Positions 1 to 7,249 of a stretch of DNA of 7,414 bases are shown here, one piece after another. Where the stretch lies: positions 1 to 7,414 of the forward strand of contig DATKMG010000150.1 in NCBI GenBank assembly GCA_035541995.1, read 5' to 3'. How positions within the stretch are numbered: position 1 is the stretch's first letter; each line of letters opens with the position of its first letter. The DNA is from DATKMG01 sp035541995. Its GTDB lineage: Bacteria > Acidobacteriota > Terriglobia > Versatilivoradales > Versatilivoraceae. The position numbers were made by a program, and so were the translations under genes. Under the pieces are notes generated by a model, which saw only the letters and a list, made by a program, of their open reading frames with translations, did no database searches and was not told the origin of the DNA.

Positions 1-237
1 GACGCTTCCGGCCTGCCCCCGGCCGCAGTGGAGAAAATAAGAAACATCCTGACTTTCCTGCAGGAGATGAACGATGTTCGCGAGCTCCAGGATATTCCGT
101 CGTGGCGGGCCCATCAGCTTTCCGGAAATCGAAAGGGCACCTGGAGCCTGACAGTCACCCGGAACTGGCGGATCACGTTTCGGATCGAACCAAGCGAGCG
201 AGAAATAGGTGCTCTCGATTTTGAGGATTACCATTGA
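1..237 (+). CDS. higB: HigB/RelE-family toxin of a type II toxin-antitoxin pair, 5' end outside the window
   Basis: Seventy-eight residues are visible and the frame is open to the left edge, so the true start lies outside. A GTG at 28 is in frame but would remove part of the fold. HigB proteins are about 92 residues, so roughly 14 are missing. The C-terminal half carries the family signature: a loop reading LSGNRKGTWSL, the core strand NWRITFRIE, and a terminal acidic-aromatic DFEDYH, matching the LKGDRKG / QWRICFRW / DYH pattern of HigB toxins. Members are ribosome-dependent mRNA endonucleases whose basic loop and terminal Asp-Tyr-His residues serve catalysis; that role is inferred from the family. 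The antitoxin follows after 14 bases, the toxin-first order typical of higBA. The promoter and any operator must lie left of the window. No internal damage is seen. Confidence 0.88.
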   Translation, partial: DASGLPPAAVEKIRNILTFLQEMNDVRELQDIPSWRAHQLSGNRKGTWSLTVTRNWRITFRIEPSEREIGALDFEDYH

Positions 238-242
238 AGGGA
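237..242 (+). promoter_or_regulatory. Ribosome binding site of higA
   Basis: AAGGGA overlaps the last base of the toxin stop and lies 9 bases before ATG 252. It decides the antitoxin start in favour of 252 over the TTG at 234 and implies translational coupling with the toxin. Confidence 0.65.
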
Positions 243-251
243 AACAACACG

Positions 252-536
252 ATGCGTTTAGCCAGGCCCTCTCATCCAGGGCAATTCATCAGGATGGAAG
301 TGATCGAACCGCTCAATCTCACCGTCACCAAAGCAGCGCGGATTCTGGGAGTCACTAGGCCCGCGCTATCAGCCCTGCTCAATTGCCGCGCCGCGCTGTC
401 GCCCGAGATGGCATTAAGAATTGAGAAGGCCTTTGGTCCGAAAATGGACACGCTTTTGCGCATGCAGGCTGCCTACGAAATTGCTGAAGTGCGAGAAAGA
501 GCGGCAGAGATCAAGGTGAAGCGCTATGTAGCTTGA
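252..536 (+). CDS. higA: HigA-family antitoxin, XRE-type helix-turn-helix protein
   Basis: A 94-residue protein starting at ATG 252. An in-frame TTG at 234 overlaps the toxin stop and leaves no room for a ribosome site, whereas AAGGGA at 237-242 sits 9 bases before the ATG. After the family's N-terminal PSHPGQFI motif comes a helix-turn-helix at about residues 25-45 (VTKAARILGVTRPALSALLN), then RAALSPEMALRIEKAFG, the continuation seen in HigA/VapI antitoxins. The C-terminal part (about 66-94) is helical and charged, ending in KRYVA. HigA binds and neutralises HigB and normally represses the shared promoter, alone or as a complex. Here it is co-transcribed with the toxin. Length and motifs are normal, so it should be intact. 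The antisense frame over its 3' end has no supporting signal. Confidence 0.93.
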   Translation: MRLARPSHPGQFIRMEVIEPLNLTVTKAARILGVTRPALSALLNCRAALSPEMALRIEKAFGPKMDTLLRMQAAYEIAEVRERAAEIKVKRYVA

Positions 537-822
537 AAGGTGCTTCGCCATCTCATTTGTCGAACGGCCCACAAGCCTGACACTGGTAGCGACGTCGTTT
601 TCCCCATCTAGTCGTATAGAAGCCATGGTGACTGATGGCTCCAGGGTCGCCTTTTCTCGATGGAGGGCACTGCTGGCTTGGACAGTTGAGACTCTTCATG
701 GTTGATGGACCCTATTGAGGCCAGAACTAAAGCCCTCAAATTGAGTCCCAAACTATACCACGAGAGTGAGTTACAGACAGGCTGACAACAGTCATTTACG
801 GAAGCACCCATCTTCCACAATT
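537..822. other. Convergent intergenic gap between higA and the NRPS
   Basis: Neither strand shows a convincing gene or RNA gene. Three short perfect inverted repeats are visible: AGCCAT/ATGGCT at 621-640 (8-base loop), TGAC/GTCA at 783-794 (4-base loop) and GGAAG/CTTCC at 800-816 (7-base loop). The last two lie just after the NRPS stop and the first lies after higA. None is followed by a proper T-run in the relevant direction, so no intrinsic terminator can be called. An open minus frame of about 70 codons (608 to about 826) starts only at TTG codons and has a composition unlike a protein, so it is not annotated. The gap marks where the NRPS transcript meets the toxin-antitoxin transcript. 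Confidence 0.5.
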
Positions 823-3800
823 TCAACGCTCCTCCAATGTATTTAACGTTTGGCTGTCCTCTGCCGCGGCGGTTTTCTCGACCAGAAACTCGACAACCGC
901 CATTGCTAGGCCAGAAATGGTGGGAGTTTCAAAAAGGCGTCGCACCGGCAGTTCGATCTGGAAGGAATGGCGTACGCGCGAGATCATTTGCATAGCCAGC
1001 AGCGAGTGTCCGCCCAGATCAAAAAAATTGTCTTCGACACCAATCTGGCTCAGCCCCAGCAGGTGACACCAGATATCGGCCAAGATTTCCTCAATCGGCG
1101 TGCGCGGAGCAACCAAAACGCTTCTCAAATCCGGCCATTGCGGGCCATGGTCGGGTAGGGCTTTTCGATCCACCTTGCCGTTGGGGGTCAACGGCAAGCT
1201 CTCCAGGAAAACAAAACTCGCCGGAACCATGTAGTCAGGAAGCTTCTGTCTAAGGTAACCGCGCAGTTCATTGACCGTCGCCGCCTTTCCTGGCTTCAAA
1301 ACCACATAGGCCACTAACCGCTTTCCCCCTGACCCATCCTCGCGGGCCACCACAATCGCCTCTCTCACTTGGGGGTGAATGCAGAGTACAGACTCGATCT
1401 CTCCCAGCTCGATGCGGAACCCTCGGATCTTCACCTGCTGGTCGAGGCGACCGAGGAATTCAATGTTGCCATCAGGGAGGTAACGGGCTAGATCTCCGGT
1501 TTTGTAGAGTTTGTCGCAATCTATCTCCGTCAACCAGTTGTCAACAAAAGCTGCCTCTGTCTTCTTCTCATCATTCAAGTAGCCGAGCCCGAGGCAGATG
1601 CCAGATAGGTAGAGTTCTCCGACAACTCCCACTGGAACGAGATTTCTGTTTTGATCCAAGATCAACACTTGTACATTAGAAATCGGTTTTCCGATCGGGA
1701 TTTTACCGCGCTCTTTGCCAGTTATCTCGTAACAGATACATCCAATTGAAGCTTCTGTCGGTCCGTAGAGGTTAATAAGGCGTACACCTGGAAAGTGTGT
1801 CACGAAGCTGTGGGTTGCTGCAGTAGTGATTTCCTCACCCCCAACAATGACGATGCGCAAAGATCTCAGTTTTTGCCGTATCGATCTATCAATCAATAGG
1901 TCTGGAACGATCACATTAAATACGGACGGGACAAAGTCCGTAATTGTGACTGCATGCCGTTCAATCAAAGTGGACAAAAAATTCGCGGTCATTTCCGAAC
2001 CAGACGATGGAATGACTGTCTTTCCCCCATTGATTAATGGCCAGAATAGTTGCCAAATCGCACTGTCGAAGTTATGAGGTGTCGTTTGTAAGGCCGCGAC
2101 CGCAGTATCGCGCCCAAAAAATTCGTTCATCCACAAGAACCGGTTCGTGATCCCCCGATGGGGTACGACGGCTGCTTTGGGTTTTCCTGTCGAGCCGGAC
2201 GTATAGATCGCGTAGATGGGCTCCCCTGAGTCGATATTCAAATTCAGACTCGGCATCGAGTCGCACGCTACCCGCCCGTCTACGAGCAGGAAAGAACGAT
2301 TCAATACCTCTTCCCGATAGGGCGTCACTTTATTTACGAGGATGACCTCGCTATTCAAGTCTAGCAGGACCTGTTTGATTCTCTCTGCCGGCCACTGGAT
2401 ATCGAGGGGGACAAAGGCCGCCCCGGCTTTCATAATGGAAAGGATTGAGATGACCACTTCGATACTTCTGTCCATCAAAATCGGGATGTACGAACCCTTT
2501 CCGATCCCTCTCTTTGCCAACGACAATGCGACCTGATTGGCCTTGTCATTCAGCTGCTGGTACGTCAGATGCTCGTCTTCAAAGACCACTGCCACGGCAT
2601 CAGGCGTCCGCCCGACTTGCTCCTCAATCAATTGATGGACGCATTTCTCTTCAGGGTAATGTCGCTGCTGGGCATTCCATTCCACGAGCAACTGGTGCCG
2701 CTCTGCTTCTGTTAGAAAAGGTAACTTTGAGAGGCGTTGTTCAGGCTCGGCTATGATTCCTTCCAGCAACACTTTGAAATGCCCCAGCATTCGCCTGATG
2801 TTAGTCCCGTCAAACAGGTCAGTGTTGTACTCCAACCGCCCCTCCAGTCCCTCCTCATTGCCCTCCATCGAAAGGGTCAGATCAAACTTGACCGCTTGTC
2901 TACCCGCACTCATGGGCCTCGTGCTCACTCCCGTCAGCTTTAAAGATTCCCGGGGCACATTTTGAAAAACGAACATGACTTGGAACAGTGGATTTCGGCC
3001 CGGGTCACGCTCTGGTTGTAGGTGTTCCACCAGTATCTCGAAAGGTAATTCCTGATGTGAAAAAGCCGCCAGCGCCACCTCTTGCACCCGGGCCAACAAC
3101 TCTCGAAACGTGGGGTTGCCTGAAAGGTTTGTGCGCAAAGCCAAGGTATTAACAAAAAAACCGATCAACCCCTCAATCTCTGGCCTATTACGACCCGCAA
3201 TTGGAGTGCCCACTACAATGTCCTCCTGCCCACTATAGCGATGCAGCAAGGTCTGAAACGCCGCCAGTAGAGTCATGAACAGTGTCACCCCTTCCCGGCG
3301 GCTAAGCCTCTTTAGCCCCTCCGTTTCCGACTTGCTCAAGACCATGTCTTCCACACTCCCATGAAACGTCTGCACTGCTGGACGTGGCCGGTCCGTTGGC
3401 AATTCCAGCGCTGGCAACTCCCCACCCAACTGTTGCTTCCAATAAGCTAACTGATTTTGCAGCACCTCCCCTTGCAACCACTTCCTCTGCCACATGGCAT
3501 AGTCGGCATACTGCACCTTTAAAGGAGGCAGCGGCGAAGCCCCCCCTTGGCTGAAGGCCGAGTACAGCGCCGACAACTCCCGAAACAACACCCCCATCGA
3601 CCAGCCATCGGAAGCAATGTGGTGCAGCGTCAGCAACAAGACATGCTCTTCGGCGTCCAGCCGCATCAAACGGGCCCGCATCAGTGGACCGGTCGCCAGA
3701 TCGAAGGGACACAACGCTTCCTCCATCGCCCGCCGTCGGGCTACGAGTTCCCGCTGTTCCTCTGCCGCCGCCGTGAGGTCCTCCGAATGCAGAGGGAATG

Positions 3801-6800
3801 CCGTCGCCGGCCCAATCTCTTGAACTGGATCGTTCTTCTCGATGACAAACCGTGTCCGGAGCGCTTCGTGACGCCGGACAATCTCCTCCAGGCTCTTCTC
3901 CAGGGCTCTCTTTTGCAACGGCCCCCTCAAACGAAAAGCCTCCATCATATTGTAGGCTGCACTGCTTGGATCTAACTGATCGAGAAACCACAACCGCTGT
4001 TGCGCATACGACAGGGGCAAAGGCCCGTCTCGGTGAACCGGCAGAATCGGCTCGGCCACCCGCCTTTGTCGGCCCTGCCGCAGCACTTCAATGGCTTCCG
4101 CCAGACCCGCCACCGTCGGTGCCTCAAACAGACTTCGCAACGGTACTTCCACCTGGAAGGCTTCCCGCAGTCGAGACATCAATCGGGTCGCCAGCAGTGA
4201 TTGTCCACCTAGTTCAAAGAAATCGTCGTGTATACCCACCTGGCCGAGGCGAAGCAGTTCGATCCAAATAGCAACCAACTTCTTCTGGGTTTCAGTCTCA
4301 GCGAGAACAAAGGACTTGTTTGTTTTCGGGCGTTCTCGGGGTGGCGCTGGCAAATCTCGCCGGATCAATTTACCGGTAGGCGTTCGTGGCAAGCCTTTCA
4401 GAAAAACAAAAGCGGCCGGAACCATGTAGTTAGGAACCTTCTCCTGGAGGTAATCGCGCAACTGACTTGCCTCAGCTCCACCCTTCTGATCAAGGACTAC
4501 ATAAGCAACCAGGCGTTTTTCGGCTGCTTCCTCCTCTTCGGCCACAACTGCCGATTCCCGCACAGCCGGATGCTGGTTCAAGAGTATTTCGATCTCGGCA
4601 GGTTCGATACGAAAGCCTCGGATTTTCACTTGGTTGTCCAGTCGGCCGAGAAACTCGATATTACCATCTGGCAGGTATCTGGCCAGATCTCCTGTCTTGT
4701 AGAGACGAGTTTTGGAATCACGGCTAAAAGGATTCCTGATGAATTTCTTTGCTGTCAATTCGGGCTGGTTCAGGTAGCCGCGACCCAAGCTACATCCACC
4801 GATATGTATTTCTCCAGGTACCCCGATCGGGACAGGCCGATTACGGGCATCCAACAAATATATCTGCGAATTGGCGATTGGCCTTCCGATGCTGATTATT
4901 CTGCTACGAACATCTCGTTGATCGGGAATCGGGTAAGTGGCGACGATGCCACAGGTTTCGGTTTGACCAAACATGTTGATAAGCTGGGCTGCATGGGCAA
5001 AACCAAACTTCCACCTCTGCGGAAGATCCGATAGCAGCGGCTCACTGGCCGAAAGTATTAATTGCAGATTGTTTTTCAGGAGTACCATTCTTTCGCCTTT
5101 CTCCAGAGCTTCCAAGACCTGGATGCAAAGGCGCCAGTACGATGGAACTATGTCAATAACAGTTACTCTCTCTCTTTGGATCTGTGCAAACAAGGCAAGT
5201 GGTTGACGGATCTGATCGGATGTGGCCACAACTACGGTTGCACCTTTTGAGAGGGGGACCATTAATTGACGGACTGAAGACGAGAACGAGATGGAGGCTG
5301 TGTGCAAATAACGATCGTCTGAAGTGATGTTTAGCGGTCCTGGTAAGGCCTGGACGTAGTTACTCATGTTCGCATGAGTAATCATCACTCCCTTAGGTTT
5401 GCCAGTGGAGCCCGATGTGTAAATAATATAGGCCAGGTTTTGTAGTGTCACTCCACTCCTGAAGTTTTGATTGCTCACCGAGCTGATTGCAGCCCAGTCA
5501 GTGTCCAACATGACGACTTTTCTTTGAGATTGGGGCAGCCTGGTCAACAAATGTGATTGTGAAACCAGCACTGGAGCTTGTGAATCCTCCAGCATATAAG
5601 TCAGGCGATCTCCGGGATAGTCTGGATCAAGAGCCAGCCATGCGCCACCAGCTTTCAAAATTGCAAGGATACCCACGACCATCTCAACGGATCGTTCGAC
5701 ACAAATTGCTACTGGTACTTCAGGACCTACTCCCAGACCTTGAAGATATCTAGCCAGCCGATTCGCGAGGGAATTGAGTTCTGCGTAAGACACATGTTGA
5801 CTTTTGCAGATTACGGCCACGTGGTCTGGTCTTTGTGATGCTTGCTCCTCGATGAACTTCAGGACAGAATCGTCCCTTTGGTTGTGGGGCTCAGATCGGT
5901 TAAATTCAAAAAGAACCTGTTGTCTCTCACGCGCACTGAGAAACTCCATATCTCCGATCGTGCTGTCAGGCAGTTTGACCAAACCTTCCAACAGGGCTTG
6001 AAATTGCGCAGTGAGTCTTTCGATGTCTTCTTTGCTATGGAACAGGGGATCATATTGAATCTCTGTATTAAGCGAATTCTTAGTTTGCACGCATGCCAGT
6101 TTGACTTTGAATAGGTCAATACAAGTGACTTGCTGATGGATTGAAAAGGAAAGATCATTGGCCGTGAGTTCTTCGCTCAGGTCGATGAACTCGAAACAGT
6201 AGGGACAATGATTAATATCTCCGTTGGATTTTTTGACCGTTTCCCAATCAAATCCGTCTTGCCACCGGTGAGTCTCCTCCAGAGAACACTTAATTTGCTT
6301 TACGAAATCCCTGAATTGAAGATCTTCACTTAGATGGCTCAGCAGGGGCAGATGAATTGCGAAGAGCCCCATTGCCTCTTCCATCTCCGCATACCCCCGA
6401 CCATCATGTAAAGTCCCTACGATGAGTTCTTCTTCCCCCGAGAGCTTCCTTAGAAGAACGTTCCAGCAACATAACAGGATAGTTGAGATAGTCGTGTCGA
6501 GTTCCTGGGCGAACCCCAGCAGCTTCCTAACCAGCTTTTCTTCGACAGGAGTTCTCAATACTCGAGGGTCAAATACCTGTTTGCCTTCCAGCCACTTTTC
6601 CAATGGTAGTTTTGCCCTGGCAAAGGCAGAAAGGTCCAGCCTTTTCCAGAACTCCTTAGCTGCTTCGGAGTCCTCTTTTTCAGGGAATGCATGGTGCCAC
6701 TCGGCGTAATCGGCGTATTGCATCGGTGTTCCCAAAATGTGGTCCGTCTCACGATGTGAGAAAAACAAGCTAAATTCCCGCACCAGATTTTTGAGCGTCC

Positions 6801-7233
6801 ATGCATCCGCACACAGTGCTGGAAGTGTCACCAATAAGATATGTCTTTGCTTTGACAAAGCCAGGAGCTTCAGGCGCAAAAGCGGTCCTTTTTCGAAATT
6901 GAACGACTGACGCCCTTCTTCCTCAAAAACCTCTTCGATCTTGCTGACCTGTAATTCAGGACTGATATTCCGCAGGTTGATTTCTTGCCATGAGAATTGG
7001 CTACTCTCCAGAATCACCTGGACGGGGATATGTGTTCCCGGCGGGCATTGGAAGACCGTGCGAAGAATCTCATGGCGAACGACAACTTCTTGCACAGCCT
7101 CCATGAGGGCTGCAACTCTTAAATTTCCGGTGATCTGTATCGCACACTGAGCTCGAAAAGCCTGGGGACCTGATCGCTTTTGCCAAAGATTCTTCTGTTT
7201 GGGCGAAAGCCGATAACCTTGCATAACGTCCAT
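823..7233 (-). CDS. Bimodular non-ribosomal peptide synthetase, C-A-PCP-C-A-PCP, no release domain
   Basis: A cytoplasmic assembly-line enzyme that activates two substrates and joins them on phosphopantetheine arms. Numbering from ATG 7233 (2136 residues): C1 6-440, A1 455-965, PCP1 980-1050 (Ser1012 in LGGQS), C2 1066-1503, A2 1533-2028, PCP2 2043-2113 (Ser2077 in LGGHS), then a charged tail ending NTLEER. There is no epimerase, methyltransferase, thioesterase or reductase. The frame extends to a GTG at 7269, but AAAGGG at 7241-7246 is 7 bases from ATG 7233 and only 1 base from ATG 7237-7239, so 7233 is preferred. The C1 N-terminus (YRLSPKQKNLW) follows at once. The start lies 16 bases after the stop of the dioxygenase remnant, so both probably share a transcript. 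Module 2 looks functional and module 1 carries anomalous C and A active sites. No MbtH-like partner is in view. The product is unknown. Confidence 0.97.
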   Translation of the reverse strand: MDVMQGYRLSPKQKNLWQKRSGPQAFRAQCAIQITGNLRVAALMEAVQEVVVRHEILRTVFQCPPGTHIPVQVILESSQFSWQEINLRNISPELQVSKIEEVFEEEGRQSFNFEKGPLLRLKLLALSKQRHILLVTLPALCADAWTLKNLVREFSLFFSHRETDHILGTPMQYADYAEWHHAFPEKEDSEAAKEFWKRLDLSAFARAKLPLEKWLEGKQVFDPRVLRTPVEEKLVRKLLGFAQELDTTISTILLCCWNVLLRKLSGEEELIVGTLHDGRGYAEMEEAMGLFAIHLPLLSHLSEDLQFRDFVKQIKCSLEETHRWQDGFDWETVKKSNGDINHCPYCFEFIDLSEELTANDLSFSIHQQVTCIDLFKVKLACVQTKNSLNTEIQYDPLFHSKEDIERLTAQFQALLEGLVKLPDSTIGDMEFLSARERQQVLFEFNRSEPHNQRDDSVLKFIEEQASQRPDHVAVICKSQHVSYAELNSLANRLARYLQGLGVGPEVPVAICVERSVEMVVGILAILKAGGAWLALDPDYPGDRLTYMLEDSQAPVLVSQSHLLTRLPQSQRKVVMLDTDWAAISSVSNQNFRSGVTLQNLAYIIYTSGSTGKPKGVMITHANMSNYVQALPGPLNITSDDRYLHTASISFSSSVRQLMVPLSKGATVVVATSDQIRQPLALFAQIQRERVTVIDIVPSYWRLCIQVLEALEKGERMVLLKNNLQLILSASEPLLSDLPQRWKFGFAHAAQLINMFGQTETCGIVATYPIPDQRDVRSRIISIGRPIANSQIYLLDARNRPVPIGVPGEIHIGGCSLGRGYLNQPELTAKKFIRNPFSRDSKTRLYKTGDLARYLPDGNIEFLGRLDNQVKIRGFRIEPAEIEILLNQHPAVRESAVVAEEEEAAEKRLVAYVVLDQKGGAEASQLRDYLQEKVPNYMVPAAFVFLKGLPRTPTGKLIRRDLPAPPRERPKTNKSFVLAETETQKKLVAIWIELLRLGQVGIHDDFFELGGQSLLATRLMSRLREAFQVEVPLRSLFEAPTVAGLAEAIEVLRQGRQRRVAEPILPVHRDGPLPLSYAQQRLWFLDQLDPSSAAYNMMEAFRLRGPLQKRALEKSLEEIVRRHEALRTRFVIEKNDPVQEIGPATAFPLHSEDLTAAAEEQRELVARRRAMEEALCPFDLATGPLMRARLMRLDAEEHVLLLTLHHIASDGWSMGVLFRELSALYSAFSQGGASPLPPLKVQYADYAMWQRKWLQGEVLQNQLAYWKQQLGGELPALELPTDRPRPAVQTFHGSVEDMVLSKSETEGLKRLSRREGVTLFMTLLAAFQTLLHRYSGQEDIVVGTPIAGRNRPEIEGLIGFFVNTLALRTNLSGNPTFRELLARVQEVALAAFSHQELPFEILVEHLQPERDPGRNPLFQVMFVFQNVPRESLKLTGVSTRPMSAGRQAVKFDLTLSMEGNEEGLEGRLEYNTDLFDGTNIRRMLGHFKVLLEGIIAEPEQRLSKLPFLTEAERHQLLVEWNAQQRHYPEEKCVHQLIEEQVGRTPDAVAVVFEDEHLTYQQLNDKANQVALSLAKRGIGKGSYIPILMDRSIEVVISILSIMKAGAAFVPLDIQWPAERIKQVLLDLNSEVILVNKVTPYREEVLNRSFLLVDGRVACDSMPSLNLNIDSGEPIYAIYTSGSTGKPKAAVVPHRGITNRFLWMNEFFGRDTAVAALQTTPHNFDSAIWQLFWPLINGGKTVIPSSGSEMTANFLSTLIERHAVTITDFVPSVFNVIVPDLLIDRSIRQKLRSLRIVIVGGEEITTAATHSFVTHFPGVRLINLYGPTEASIGCICYEITGKERGKIPIGKPISNVQVLILDQNRNLVPVGVVGELYLSGICLGLGYLNDEKKTEAAFVDNWLTEIDCDKLYKTGDLARYLPDGNIEFLGRLDQQVKIRGFRIELGEIESVLCIHPQVREAIVVAREDGSGGKRLVAYVVLKPGKAATVNELRGYLRQKLPDYMVPASFVFLESLPLTPNGKVDRKALPDHGPQWPDLRSVLVAPRTPIEEILADIWCHLLGLSQIGVEDNFFDLGGHSLLAMQMISRVRHSFQIELPVRRLFETPTISGLAMAVVEFLVEKTAAAEDSQTLNTLEER
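895..4038 (-). other. NRPS module 2: canonical C2 (LCL-like)-A2-PCP2
   Basis: C2 begins LPLSYAQQRLWFLDQL and has an intact HHIASDG (residues 1204-1210), GRNRPEIEGLIGFFVNT and RNPLFQVMF, the pattern of C domains that accept an L-configured donor. This fits the absence of an epimerase in module 1. A2 has intact cores (TSGSTGKPK, LYGPTE, YKTGDLARYLPDG, Lys2020 in TPNGK). One small oddity is AAVVPH after the P-loop where GVxxxH is usual. The pocket aligned by eye to GrsA reads D1723 S1724 W1727 D1766 I1796 G1798 L1822 I1830 G1831 K2020. Asp at position 235 indicates an ordinary alpha-amino acid, and the second Asp, at 278, could favour a basic or polar side chain, but I do not recognise the code. 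PCP2 (DNFFDLGGHS, Ser2077) is normal. The nascent chain ends here without a release domain. Confidence 0.9.
4084..7218 (-). other. NRPS module 1: atypical C1-A1-PCP1
   Basis: C1 has the expected length and a recognisable N-terminal SPKQKNLW, but where C domains have HHxxxDG it reads PALCADA (residues 138-144): both His are lost, the Asp is kept and Gly is Ala. In A1 the ATP-binding core (TSGSTGKPKGV), YKTGDLARYLPDG, the KIRGFRIEP hinge and the catalytic Lys955 (TPTGKL) are all present, so adenylation should work. The binding pocket, aligned by eye to GrsA, reads S651 S652 R655 D694 L727 A729 M754 G762 I763 K955. Position 235, normally Asp to hold the amino group, is Ser. The A5 core is MFGQTET rather than YGPTE, and SASEPL replaces the usual GGE segment; both lean toward acyl/aryl ligases. 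PCP1 has a normal DDFFELGGQS site. Substrate unknown: an unusual carboxylic acid or a non-standard amino-acid binding mode. Confidence 0.85.
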
Positions 7234-7240
7234 CTTCATA

Positions 7241-7246
7241 CCCTTT
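7241..7246 (-). promoter_or_regulatory. Ribosome binding site of the NRPS
   Basis: AAAGGG on the minus strand, 7 bases before ATG 7233 and directly after the dioxygenase-remnant stop at 7250-7252. It decides the start: ATG 7239 is 1 base away and GTG 7269 lies upstream of it, inside the preceding frame. Confidence 0.55.
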
Positions 7247-7249
7247 AGG

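Noticed and set aside
414..626. 70-codon minus-strand frame antisense to the 3' end of higA
   Set aside because: The nearest purine-rich site is about 12 bases from its ATG, the frame overlaps a convincing antitoxin gene, and no protein motif is visible.
621..640. AGCCAT/ATGGCT hairpin as a higA terminator
   Set aside because: A 6-base stem with an 8-base loop and no T-run directly after it is too weak to call a terminator.
608..826. Minus-strand open frame of about 72 codons beginning at the NRPS stop, with GGAGGAG just upstream
   Set aside because: The GGAGGAG is the Glu-Glu codon pair of the NRPS C-terminus, the only near starts are TTG codons, and the translated composition (clustered Cys, Ser, Trp) matches no family I know.
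3302..3991. 229-codon minus-strand open frame in a different frame within C2
   Set aside because: It overlaps intact C2 motifs in the true frame. The long opening is explained by the high GC of this stretch, and the Gly/Ala/Arg-rich translation is typical of a shadow frame.
4228..5034. 268-codon plus-strand open frame antisense to A1/PCP1
   Set aside because: It is antisense to a well-supported coding region with all A-domain core motifs, has no ribosome site I can see and no recognisable protein features; it is a by-product of the codon pattern.
6160..6171. CPYC in C1, identical to a glutaredoxin active-site motif
   Set aside because: It falls where C domains have NPLFQVMF and there is no thioredoxin fold around it, so the match is by chance.
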